NCBI RefSeq assembly: GCF_000340215.1 | Contig: NW_006921536.1 | Location: forward strand, 5,818,904-5,882,903 | Length of the DNA: 64,000 nt | Direction of reading: 5' to 3' | Origin: Pseudocercospora fijiensis CIRAD86 | Lineage: Eukaryota > Ascomycota > Dothideomycetes > Mycosphaerellales > Mycosphaerellaceae | Part shown: in pieces, positions 1-11,389 of the stretch | How the letters are laid out: each line of letters opens with the position of its first letter | How positions within the stretch are numbered: the stretch's first letter is position 1 | The notes under the pieces: model-generated | Told to the model about the DNA's origin: nothing | Databases searched by the model: none | The model's input: the letters and a program-made list of their open reading frames with translations, nothing else | Position numbers and translations under genes: made by a program

Positions 1-312
1 TTATATAAACAAAGTACCGAATCCCCGCTTCTATATTTATAGACGCGTACGCCGCGACGGGCATTATAGTTACCGCGCTCCTAGACGGCGAGATTAACCC
101 TATTAGTAAGTATAGATTCCGTATTACATTTCGCGATCTCGCCTTAAAGCTATAGTAGCCTTAGGTAATCGCGTAGATTCTCTAAATATAGAAGTCGCCT
201 ATATAAGGCGCTATCCTCGCCGATAACGTAGGTACTAGTAAGACTATTACGGTCCTCTACGCCGTCGTCTATTAGTCCGAATATATCGAAGAATAGCGTC
301 GTAACTACCGAG

Positions 313-449
313 GTACGTTTTCTCTTTCTATATATAGACCGTTTTACCGGCCGGTAATCTAGTCGTCGCTTATATGCCTTTTTCTTTTTATCCGGATAGT
401 AAAATAGTCTGCCTACTACTTATTTCTCCTCTACTAACGTTTATTATAG
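313..449 (+). other. Intron 1 of SNF2-1 (copy 1) with a paired palindrome
   Basis: The donor GTACGT is at 313-318, a TACTAAC-type branch site at 432-437, and the acceptor TAG ends at 449. Removing it keeps the reading frame (CGA-G joined to CTGCACTC gives GCT GCA CTC). The intron carries two copies of the dispersed near-palindrome at 341-363 and 386-410. Confidence 0.75.
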
Positions 450-2106
450 CTGCACTCTACCGCGCGTATATTAAGAGTAATATCGCGCCTCGCCCCGTTA
501 CTAATATACAAATTCCTATACCTATAGTTAACGCTACCGACTAGGCCTCGATAGACGTCGATACTCGCCTACCTACGCTAAATAAGTAGGAGCTTATCGA
601 TACCTACGTCTAGGCCTATCTAGGATTGCCTATAGAGTCTAAACTAGGCTAGTATATCGATATCGATATCTAAATAGTAAAGGCCGGTAGCGAGTAGCGT
701 ACTCTACTAAAGTATATAGACGCCGATATATATAACCTCGTATTCTTAGTAGTCTAGGCCTTCTTTAACGAGTACAATCCGGCCCTACCGGATTATGCAC
801 CCGTATACGAGATTAGCCCTAATACGGCCGTTAATGCTTAGCGTAATAATTGCGCCCGATACTTTAGGCCTAGAGAGGGCTACGCGCGCTATATTAACGT
901 CGCTATATATATTAACGTTAAGCCCGATCCTAAGAATCCTACCTACTATATTAAAGGTACTACCGCTAAGCTAGAAGGTCTTATTACTTTCGTTAATAGG
1001 TTGCTAGTCGAAAGCCTATAGACTACTCGTACTATCCTTATTACTACTAAGGATTCGTAGGTCTAGAAGACTATATAACTAGGCGTTATATATAAGACGC
1101 GATATAGCTAGAAACTCGAGTAACTCCGCGATATCGAGGAACCCGAAGAGTCTCTCGACGACTTTACTATACTCGATAATACCGCCGAGTATATATACGA
1201 CGCCGCTAAGGAAGAGGAGAAGGACGAGGCGTTCCTACTAGAGTATATATCTAATAATATGTCTCTTCTATAGGGTACGCGCGCCGCCCGGCTATCTATC
1301 GTTATCGGCGATAAAGGCTATTACTTTAAGAATAAGTTTTCTCTATAGAGTAACTCTATATAGATACTACTCGATAACGAGTATATAGTCTTAGTGTTCG
1401 CGATAGCTACGCTATTCCGTAACAATGTAGCTAACTTTGCTAGCCTTATACGCTATCTCTTTCGGCGTATTCGTAAGAAGTAGCTAGATACTCGACGCGA
1501 AGAACTTATCGGTAGCCTCGGTAGCTCGGACGTCTACGAGCGGCTATACGAGGAGTTCCGTAAGAAGTACGGTATAGACTAGACTCGCGTACCTACTAAC
1601 TAAGTATCCTAACCTGCCCCGAATAGTAATAGTAAGAAGCAGTATAGCATTAGCGAGTAGGAACGCTACCTCTAGGTAATCGATCCCGTCGCCTAGCGGA
1701 CTCTCTTACGCCCGAGCGATAAGAAGGATATAAATAGGCGCTACTCTGCCCTCGTTCCCCTACCGATAAGTATCTATATACTTCGCCGCGTTAAAGGCAC
1801 CTAACTGCTTATCTAGGGCGAGACCGTAATACTCGGCTCCGAAATCCTACTATAGTAGATTATTTACGTAGAGACCTCGCCTACTTTAACGTTAGAGGCT
1901 ATATATCGCGCTATAGTCGCTAGATTCGCTATAATCGTAGGTAACGACCGCCTTAACCGCGTCTATAATAACCCGACTACTCCTAGCTAGAAGCGCTCCT
2001 ACCCTACCGTATTTCGCCGATTATTAGTACTTAGCGCCTCCTCGGGTATATTTAGCTAGCTCCTCGAGTATAATATCGACTTTTCTACGCTATATATTAA
2101 CTTACT

Positions 2107-2234
2107 ATAAGTCTACTATCTCTAACCGTTTCGCCGGCTAGTAAAATTATTATATAATATCGACGGTTTTACCGGCCGGCGAAATAGTCGGCGATTACTC
2201 TACTTTAACTATACTCTTACTAACTACCGTTTAG
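2107..2234 (+). other. Intron 2 of SNF2-1 (copy 1) with a paired palindrome
   Basis: The donor reads ATAAGT, a RIP product of GTAAGT. The branch site TACTAAC is at about 2219-2224 and the acceptor TTTAG ends at 2234. Two near-palindromes lie inside, at 2123-2150 and 2161-2190. The same intron position is found in the paralogue SNF2-2. Confidence 0.65.
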
Positions 2235-4253
2235 GTCTTAGAACTTTGTATTTACCTAGGACTTCTTTTAGACCTATACTAAGGGAAATGTTAATAACCC
2301 TAGTATTAAGGCGCGCCTAGATTGCCTTAAGTACCTAATTTAAGAGTTACCTAAGCTATACGCTTCGCTATAGCTCCTCTACCGATACGTTATCCTTGCC
2401 GACGAGAAGATAATCTTTTAGGTTAACGAGCCGCTAAATTATAAGGCTATCGAGCTCCTTCTCGACCTATATATAATCGATTATATCTCTATTTACGCCG
2501 GGATAACCTAAGCCGAGCGTAGCTCTACCGAGGATAACTATAACTATAATCCTAAGGTTAAGGTTATTATCCTCTCGTCTCGTACTAGATCCGAGGCGGC
2601 TAATCTATAGTATAGCGGATACGTCTAACTCGTTTTAGATATCGTCGGCTTTACCTAGAAGGCTTAGTAGACGGGTCGCTCCTCTCGCGTTAGGTAGACT
2701 TACCCGGTTATCGTATACGACCTTAGCTTAGACGATATAATCGACTATATACTATAGTACGATTACTATACTTAATTCTTTAACTAGCTTATAGTAACCG
2801 TTACCCCCGACCTAGACGTAGTTTAAGAGGAAGTATATCGTCTATTAACTACTATAATCGTAGCCGACCCTACTACCTAGTAAGACGAAGATACGTTTAC
2901 TATAAAGGCGGCTTATCGCGTAAAGTAGGGTATAGCGGATATCTATATACGAACTATATACGGTATTCGATTTAGTCGCCGCGACTCTATATAGAAAGAG
3001 TATCGTATACTAGTAATAAAATACATCCTCCCTATCGAGGCAATCTAGCGCCTATCTTACGGTAGACTTAAGGCTAAGTAGACGGCTTATACCCTCGATA
3101 CTATAATAGCCGTCCCGACTCCCGCTCCCGACTATTCTACGCGAGATCTAGATAATCGCGACGACCCCGATATTAAAGCTAAGCCTAAGATTACGCCTCT
3201 TAACTTTCGTACCTAGTTATACGTATACTATATAGATTAAGTCGAGTTTATCTCCCTCGAAATAATAAATCGATACCTTTACGATATATCTCGCTAGGCT
3301 ATCGATACTAGCGACTATAATCTAGATATTATCCTATATTAGTATAGTAAGTATCGTCGTCGTATCGCCGACTACTTTACTACTTAGTAAAATAGTTAGC
3401 GTTTCGGTATTTATATAATTGCTAATTCCCCTTATAGTATACTTCGAAGACGTTATAGCGCGAAACTACTAGCGCTACTCTACGCTATTTAGGTAGGTAG
3501 TAGCTAAGCTTAAGATCCTATTAAACGGCCGGACTAAATTCGAATATCCTATATTCCTAGCCCCTATCGAGCCTAAGATAGCCGATCCTAACGATCCTAA
3601 TTCTGTCCCGGTTATTAGCCCTAATAATTAGTTCGGCGACCTTATATATAACCCCGAGTAAGACGATACTATCCTACTTAAAGAAATCTAATAACTAGTA
3701 ACGATAATCGACGATAGCGAATCTAACTATAGCTTCGACGACGGCTAATCCGATTACGCTAACGACCCGACTAGTCCGGCTAATGCGGATGTTAATCGAC
3801 CTAATAGTAAGGCTAATACTCCCTATCTATCGGACGGTAAGGTACCCGCTTAGCCCCTACCTAAGGCTCGATCTAAGGGTAAGAGGAGACTCTATATTAA
3901 AGGCCTAAAGTTTCCGCTATCTACTACTATCGTTACTAAGGATAGCGACGATAGTAACGATAACGGTAATAACGACGACGCTATTATACGCTATATCGAT
4001 AGAGCTCGATAGAAGTAAGCTTAATAGAAGCGACTATTATCCGCTCCTACTAGTACCGAGGACGTCGATAACGACGACGAGTTAGCTATAAACCGGCGCT
4101 TAAGTTCTAGACTATCTTCTACCCCCGACTATCCGTAAGATCTAGACTTGCCTCTAGGCGGTATTACTAGCCCTTAGACGGATATCTAGTCTCTAACTCG
4201 GCCTCGTAAGTATAAGTTTAGCCTTAGCCGTAATTTATCGGGCGAGCGTTATA

Positions 4254-6655
4254 TAGGGTATAGCTAAGTCCGATAACAATTTATACTTTCCGATAATAGC
4301 CTTTATAATATTGCTAGGTTATCTACGTCTATAACAACTCAATCGTCGCAATATCATCCGATTAGCAGGGTCGCATACTATTATACTAAGAGCCTGCTTA
4401 GAGAGGCCTTATTTCTAACCCCTATACTACTAGAAGCCTCCTATACTAATAATTGCCCTTTCTAGTACTATACTAGCATCGCTGCTGCGCTAACGATATA
4501 TAGGCAATGTCCTGCCTCCGAATAGAGCAAAAGAGGAGGTGTTTTAGTATAGGGCAGGCGCGTAAGAGCTATATAAACAATAGGTGTTATAGGGGTAGAA
4601 GGGTTGTATAAAGAGCTAGCTAGAGGGACTATTAGGTAGAGAGAGAGACACATACTCCTTAGAGCGCTTATTTGGAACATATAAGAGCTTAGTTTAAGCC
4701 TTCTATACTCATTTCTATACTACAATCATAGCTCGGAAGCTTCTATAGATTCTTCTAATACCTACCTACGAGGACACCTCCTCCTCCGAGTCCTCCCCTT
4801 CCCTAATATCCCCTCCCTTCTCGCCTGTTCTTTAAGCTAGTATCCCGACGCAACTACTAGACAATCCCTTTAATCTATTACCTCTTTAGTACTTATTTAA
4901 AGAGTCCTTTAGCACTATCGCGGAGCCCGTAACACTATTACTACTATTTAAATACTCTAGTAACCTAGTTAAGCTATTAACTAGATATATACCGCTTAGT
5001 AGGTCGTTCTTCTAGAAGCTTATCGATACTACTAAGTAACAGACTGCAACCGGCGACTCTTAGCTATAGGACACACTCTAACTGCTAGACTATTGCTAGG
5101 AGACCTTAGATAAGAGCCTCGTTAATGAGATAGCTTATTAGTATACTTAGCGTAGGAAGAGACAAGATCTTCTTAAGCGCTATCGGCTTAGGTCCTATAC
5201 TAAGGAGCTATATAAACGCAACTAGACTATTAACGATATTGTTGGCTTCCTAGACCGTAACTATAAGGATATCTCTCGTATTGTTAGTGAGGTTATTACT
5301 CTAGTTAAAGCAAGGCTAAAGCACTTACCTCCTAAGCGCAAAGTGCGCTTCTTACTAGACAGTATTAATTAGTTACAGCCGGCTCTAATAGACCGTATAG
5401 AAGCGGCTCTTAAAGGTTAGTATTTAGCTTACTTTAAGTCGATTGTTGCTAATAAATATAGGCAATACTAACTGTAGGCGCATGTCTTATAGTCAATTAA
5501 GGGACTATTTGAACCTGCCTTGCTTAGTAAGGACAATGCGACGTATCTATAGAGCCGCAGGTTATCGTCGCTGCGTTGCAATTGCTAGACTATAGCTTAG
5601 TAAGCGGACTAAGACACTAAGGCTTTAATAGGCACTAAACTATCGCTTCTAGAAAGCAGGTAACTAGAACAACGTGTCCTTCTCGGACGAGTTTGCCTAC
5701 TATAGAGGTAGACACTAACGGCTCTATATTACTCGCAAACTAACTAAACTATTTAACGACGATTGCCTAGCACCTAAGTTCAAAGAGATCCCTTATATAC
5801 TATTTTGGGGCGCTATTTCCGGCCGCACTAGACGGTCTAATATTATTCTATAGCAGCGGAAGGAATAGGGTACTATTAATGCTACTTCCTACATTAAATA
5901 TATACTGCCTACTGTCTAAGAACACCTGCGACTAATCAACGATACCCTCTCTAACGAAGCCCTTAAGCGAGATATACTATTCCTTAACTTAGGCAACGAT
6001 AAGGACCTTCTATTCGACCGTTACGAGTTCCTTTAACACGCACTCTTCTAATAAGACAATGCTCCTACCTATAATGCTAAGAAGACTAAAGAGTGGCTTA
6101 CTGTATACGGTATGCCCTTTATAGACTAGCTACTAAACAGTCCGGACCTCAATCCTATTGAGAATGTATAGGCAGCTATTAAGAAGGCACTCTATACTAG
6201 TAGAGTGCTAACCAAACGAGCTAATATAGAAGCTAGAGTTACACAGCTCTAGACTAATATTGTTACTGTTAACTATATTAGAGAGCTTGTTAGCAGTATG
6301 CTAGCGAGGGTTGAGGCAGTAATTACTACTAATAGTAGCTCTATTCCTTACTAACTTTGTACTTAGATTAGTCTCTTTCTATTGTCTCTTTCTCCGGAGG
6401 TTTGAATGAATAGCTAGCTCTTGTAATTAGCTGCTTCTATACGCAGTATTTAATCTACTTTAATCAGTCTACTTAGCGCTTCTTATATACTACAATCTTT
6501 ACTATTAGGCTGCTAGCTGCCTGCCTGTTGCCTATAGCAGTTGGCAGCTAAGGTTATTTACTCTTAGCAGCGCTAAGCTGCTTTTATATGCGCCTAGATA
6601 CGCCCTTATCGATAACTCTAACCTTTACTTAGCCTAAGATAAGGGGGTCACCCTA
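4254..6655 (+). mobile_element. Tc1/mariner-type DNA transposon, 2.4 kb
   Basis: The ends are TAGGGT at 4254-4259 and ACCCTA at 6650-6655, with TA target duplications at 4252-4253 and 6656-6657. Only the outermost few bases are clearly inverted. It carries a DDE transposase on the plus strand. Removing the element with one TA restores a continuous SNF2-1 frame (GAG CGT TAT AGC GCG). It keeps more CA and TG than its surroundings, so it was hit less by RIP or arrived later. Copy 2 cannot be used to date it because the whole region is deleted there. Confidence 0.85.
5050..6354 (+). pseudogene. Tc1/mariner DD34E transposase remnant
   Basis: The catalytic domain is readable through RIP-type stops. 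The first aspartate lies in VSFSDEFAYYRGR near 5680-5715. The conserved WGAISGR stretch is near 5808-5830. The second aspartate lies in QDNAPTYNAKKTKEWL near 6052-6100. The glutamate lies in SPDLNPIENV near 6140-6170. The spacing between the second Asp and the Glu is 34 residues, the Tc1 signature, and all three catalytic residues are kept. The frame ends at TAA 6352-6354. The upstream part (5050-5590) is coherent but shows no helix-turn-helix I can name, and the start is not resolved. Stops at several CAG and TGG positions make it inactive. Confidence 0.8.
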
Positions 6656-7244
6656 TAGCGCGAAGCGTATCCGATATATACTAAAGCGCCTATAATCGTA
6701 CGCCTAGCTATCGGCTTCCTCTACTACCGCTAGCTAGCTATTAATAGAGGATAAGCGCGCTGCCCTATACCTAAAGATTAACGACGCCCTCGGTATACTC
6801 CGCTCGTATAAACTTAGTAACGCCGGTACGGCTATCGGTCTTATATTCGAAGCTAAGACTAGGAAGTCGACTAAAATCGTATAGCTAAATACCTATCTCC
6901 TCGGCGGTCTAGTTGCTAGGCTATAGGATCGATAGGCTCCGCTTTATAAGATACTAGATATAGAGGGCAAGATCGACGCCGTATTAGTATTAATCTAGGC
7001 GTACTTAGATACGGTCTCCGCGACTATAAGCGAGGCCGATAGGCAATAGTATTATAGTTAACGATTAGTATAGATACTCTTAAGCGGCATCGAGGATAGA
7101 TATAGATTAACGAGGTTAGTCGATAGAGGGGATAGACGTACTACTATATACCTATTTCGAGTATCGGAAGGATACGTATAAAATGCGTACTAATTAATCT
7201 AGTACTAATTATTATCCTATATATTAAATCGCCTAGTAGGAGAT

Positions 7245-7945
7245 AGTGCTTTAGGGTTCCTAGTCGGCGAAATAGTCTATAGGTAATATAATAACGTTAA
7301 GTAGGTCTTCGCCGTCGATATATCCTTATATAATTAAACGTTAAGTATAGTAGGTAGCATTAAATACGTACTACTAACGATATATATCGTAGGACGTTAA
7401 TAACTATTTTCCCGGCTAGTAAAATAGTCTACTCGTAGCTTAATAATTTCTATAAACAGCACTAAAAACGCCCTACTTATAATATAAAAGCCTCGATAGT
7501 TGATTTCCCGGCTAGTAGGATAGTCTACTCGTAGCTAGATAATTTGCATAAATAGTACTAACTACGCCCTACCGCCGATCCGAGCCTTAATAGCTAACTT
7601 CCTAGCTAGCGAAATAGTCTACTCGTAGCTTAATAATTTCTACGGACAGTACCGAAACGCCCTACTTACGATATAATAGCATCGATAATTAACTTCCCGG
7701 CTAGTAGAATAGTCTACTCGTAGCTTAATAGATTCTATAAGCAGCACTACAAGTGCCCTAGGGTTTCCCGGTCGGCGCGATAATATACGGGTAGCGTAAG
7801 GATACTAGCCGGGGCTTAGTCGTTAGTACGTCCTCGGGGATAAAATAATAGTTGTCTTAACTAGCGTTAAAGATGCCCTACTAGCGATATATATTGTAAT
7901 AACGTTAAATACTATTTTCCCGACTAGCAAAATAGTCTGCTTATA
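7245..7945. repeat. Degenerate ~95-bp tandem array 3' of SNF2-1
   Basis: Units beginning with the near-palindrome core (CCCGGCTAGTAAAATAGTCT and variants) followed by ACTCGTAGCTTAATA recur at about 7402, 7497, 7593 and 7686, spaced 92-97 bp. More degenerate cores lie near 7250, 7760 and 7912. The array sits directly after the SNF2-1 stop. No coding frame is seen. Confidence 0.75.
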
Positions 7946-8560
7946 GCTTAATAGTTTCTAGACAACCCTAATAGCGCCCTATTTGCGCTAGACTAGCCCT
8001 AGTAATTAATTTTACAGCTCTTACTCTACCTATTTATATTTTCGTATATATCTTGCTATCGCTATATTGTACGCGATTAATAGCTACGTCTCGTCTCGTA
8101 TATATAGACTAGCTAGGTTATAGACAATTTATAAATTTTACTTTATATAGGGTATCGTAATATGAAATTGTATATAGTATATAGCGTCTTAGTAGATACT
8201 AACCGACTAAACTATAAAGCTGTCCTAATATAGAGTACTAATAGATTATAGCATTAAAGTTAGAGGGTTGTCGACGAGATTCGAGTAATATATCGTAGGC
8301 GATAGCGGTTTATATAAAAGCTAGAAAAAAACATAGTTACTAATTAATAGTACTAGATCCGAATACGTATAGGCGCGAGAGCGATTACTCGAGATATATA
8401 TATTAAAACAAAAGGAGTTAATATCGCGCTCGATATCTTAGCTATATAGCGATATTCTTTATACTTACTATAACTACGATACTACTATTACTCTTACCGG
8501 AGCTCCTCGATATAGTTTTTTAGTAGGTAGTAAGCGAAACACTATCCGAGCGATAAGTAA
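7946..8560. other. Intergenic stretch before gene Q
   Basis: This AT-rich stretch has no coherent frame, no copy of the shared upstream module and no repeat that I can recognise. It presumably contains the promoter of gene Q. Confidence 0.4.
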
Positions 8561-10161
8561 TACGTTACGACGCGAACGACTCCTATAATCGACGCCCGCT
8601 ATTTTCTATATATCGATACTAGCGCCGATCGTACTTAGGCGTCTATAGGGCGTTATATACCGCTACTCTATACGCGTAGCCGAGGGATCTTATCGTCCTT
8701 ACGGTATAGTATAAAGATCCGATCTTTATACCGGTCGTCTTCGTACCTATAATTATAGACGATACCTACGTAATCGAATAATAGTAATTCGCTCGACTAG
8801 ACTCTATCCTAGCGGATATATATATACAGGTAGATAGAGAAAATAAAAGAGATAATAGCAGTAGTAACGTATACTATATAGAGTCTAATACTATCCGAGT
8901 CCTATTACCGCTAGCTAGCTATATAGTATATATAAGGCGCCTAGCCGCGCTATAGGTAGTAAAGGGGCCGTTCGATAATAGCTAGGAAGAGCTAGCGATA
9001 TAGAGTTATATTCTAGACTACGTTACATTGCCGACGTATAACGTATAAGTTAGATACTATACTAAAGTTAAGGCCGAATAGCAACGGATAATCGACGAGA
9101 TATTATACGAACTACGTTATTACGTTAACCGTTTTCGCCTATTCGAGGCGCTCCGCGACTTAGATAATTCGGTACTAAGGCCGATCCGCGTAGGTAGTAC
9201 GTTAGTAGATAACCCGGTTAAGTAGTTAGTACGAAGCCTCGCCCTCCTTCGTAATTAGGCTAAAACTATCGACTCTCTATAGCTAAAGGACGGCGGAGTA
9301 GCGTTAAATATACTTAGCTAGGACGATAGTAACTAGCTATACTAGACGTTCGGCTTTAATTAGGAGCCCGCGAGGTAGTATTTAGCGTTAGCTAAGGTCG
9401 CTATAGTATTCGGTAGGTTACTAGAGTACTAGGATAAAGATAACCTAGTAGACTAATACCGACTATAGTAAGGGCAGATTACGTTTATAGCGTTATTTAA
9501 CGCTATAGCTCTAGTAATACGCCTGCCTTACCTATCCGTAACCTACTAGCCGACGGCCTAGACTAGACGGGCTAAGTGCCGTACTTCGGTCTACCTATAT
9601 TATACAAGACGGTAGTTCTCTAAACTATTTAAGGACATTGTCTAGCAACCGTAGTAGGGGTTAGATATATCGACGTAGAAGGGTATATTGCGAGTATTCC
9701 TTATTATATATCGCTAGAGAAGCTAGTATACGAGTCGATATATAGTCGAGGAGCTACTCGATGCCCTAATAGTACTAGACGCCGATACCGAACCTTCTTA
9801 CGACTAGAATATAATCGCTAGTATAGTAGCGGATATAGAAGCGTATACTCTCTCCGATACGGAGTTTAGTAGATATAATCTAGCGGATAAGATACTAGTA
9901 CGGCTCTCGGTATATATATTACCCGTTATTCTAGTATCGACTAAAGGACGAGATAATAAGGGAAGGTAGGCGGTATTGCGGTACCTATTATTAGGTTCTA
10001 ATTATACGCGCTTTAACCTATGCGCTAGCGACTTTAATATACGAAGCGAAGCGGTCTAGTATAGGTTACGGTACTTATAGTATAATAGAGTATATATATA
10101 TATATTAGTAGTCGGACGTATAAAGGTTAGTTACTATAGATACGTAATAATGTTTATATAA
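8560..10161 (+). pseudogene. Gene Q: uncharacterised protein gene, RIP-degraded
   Basis: A single plus-strand frame is coherent for about 500 codons from about 8633 to TAA 10159-10161, interrupted only by TAG and TAA at Gln- or Trp-compatible positions. I do not recognise a family. The middle contains a hydrophobic, Leu- and Ile-rich stretch (FIALFNAIALVIRLPYLSV, near 9483-9540) and a Gln-rich region. An ELLDALIVLDADTEPSYD segment near 9750-9810 is acidic. No zinc-finger, helicase or recombinase motif is visible. The start is unresolved. It lies between the 95-bp and 48-bp arrays, and copy 2 has lost it entirely by deletion. Confidence 0.5.
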
Positions 10162-10189
10162 TCCTATATAAAGTGATTTGTATACCGTT

Positions 10190-11150
10190 ATAGCCTAGAT
10201 ATTTTGCTATTAGTTAAAGATATTAGTATACGATATAATAGCTTATAGATTTTGTTATCTAGCAAAGAGGTCGGTATATAAGATAGCTACCTATAGATTT
10301 TGCTGTCTAGCAAACCGGTCGGTATATAAGATAGTAGCGCGTAGATTTTACTATCTAGTAAAGAGGTCGGTATATAAGATAGCTACCTATAGATTTTGCC
10401 GTCTAGCAAACGGGTCGGTATATAAGATAGCTGCCTATAGATTTTGCCGTCTAGTAAACGGGTCGGTATACAAAATAGTAGTACATTTAATTTGCCGTCT
10501 AGCAAACAGGTCGGTATATAAAATAGTAGCACATTTAATTTGCCGTCTAGCAAACAGGTCGGTATATAAAATAGTAGCACATTTAATTTGCCGTCTAGTA
10601 AAGAGGTCGGTATATAAGGTAGTAGCGTATAGGTTTTGCTATCCGGTAAAGAGGTTATTATATAAGATAGTAGCGTATAGATTTTACCGTCTAGCAAACG
10701 GGTCGGTATACAAAATAGTAGTATATTTAATTTGCCGTCTAGTAAAAAGGTCGGTATATAAGATAGTAGCGTATAGGTTTTGCTATCCGGTAAAGAGGTT
10801 ATTATATAAGATAGTAGCGTATAGATTTTGCCGTCTAGCAAACGGGTTAGCGTATAATATAATACTACTTTTAATTCGCTATCTAGTAAACGGGTCGATA
10901 TGTAAGATAGTAGCGTATAGATTTTGCTATCTAGCTAATAGGTCGATATACGATACGCTATCTCGGATGTTTTACCGTCTAGTAGATAGGCTAGTATATA
11001 AGATAACAATCTATAGATTTACTATATAGCAAAATAGTCGTCGTATAAGATAATAGCCTATAGGTTTCGCTATATAGCGAATAGGTTAGTATATACGATA
11101 GTCGCCTAAGGGTTTAACCGTCTAGTAAATAGGTAAGTATATATAATAGG
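10190..11150. repeat. 48-bp minisatellite built on the palindrome core
   Basis: About 20 units have a period of 48 bp; for example GGTCGGTATATAAG starts at 10269, 10317, 10365 and 10413. Each unit contains TTTTGCCGTCTAGCAAA, the same core as the dispersed near-palindrome, followed by a TATATAAGATAG stretch. The ends are degenerate. Because 48 is a multiple of three, one minus-strand frame stays open over about 150 codons by chance. Confidence 0.9.
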
Positions 11151-11300
11151 GACCTATAAGGCGAGTTAGAATTATCGGAAGTAGAGAAGTATTAAAGAGA
11201 ACTATAAGGGTAAGAGCAATAAGGGAGTAATATATAGCAAACTATTATAGAGTAAACTATACGGGAGTAAGATATTATAGAGTAAACTAGATCCTAGAGC

Positions 11301-11389
11301 CAAACATTCTAGTGTTACAATGTTCGAGCATATAGCGTAGGCGCGGCCGTACGTCCTCTAAACACTAAATAGGGACATTAGAATGTTTG
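11301..11389. repeat. Inverted repeat next to the copy-2 deletion breakpoint
   Basis: The arm CAAACATTCTAGTGT at 11301-11315 pairs with ACATTAGAATGTTTG at 11375-11389, with one mismatch and a loop of about 59 bases. It lies just downstream of 11288, where copy 2 joins directly to SNF2-1. The corresponding repeat in copy 2 is at 44401-44489. Its role, if any, is unknown. Confidence 0.7.

Larger units (their letters stand above)
1..7181 (+). pseudogene. SNF2-1: SNF2-family helicase-like gene, copy 1, 5' end outside window, split by a mariner
   Basis: The ancestral product is a SNF2-type DNA-dependent ATPase. Motif I reads GAILADNVGTSKT at 207-245, where the usual Lys-Thr is kept and a Gly has become Ser. 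Motif II reads GDKGYYFKN near 1306-1335, a RIP version of the DEGH box. Motif III reads FAIATLFRNN near 1393-1425. The C-terminal helicase lobe lies at about 2398-2765 and includes ILSSRTRSEAANLQ and QTGRSSRVRQ, the motif V and VI region. Two introns are seen at 313-449 and about 2107-2234. After removing the mariner at 4254-6655 the frame continues to a TAA at 7179-7181. Internal stops are TAG or TAA that could derive from CAG, CAA or TGG. The acidic, Ser- and Asn-rich tail (about 2800-4250) is not a known domain. The role is inferred from the family (chromatin or DNA remodelling); the gene is dead as it stands. Confidence 0.8.

Noticed and set aside
10383..10841. A 152-codon open frame on the minus strand with a regular 16-residue repeat
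   Set aside because: It is the 48-bp minisatellite read in one frame. The period is a multiple of three, the frame stays open by repetition, and flanking units break it.
10190..11150. CRISPR-like regular spacing of a short repeat
   Set aside because: The intervening sequences are themselves repeated and the period is a constant 48 bp, so this is a minisatellite. The genome also has spliceosomal introns.
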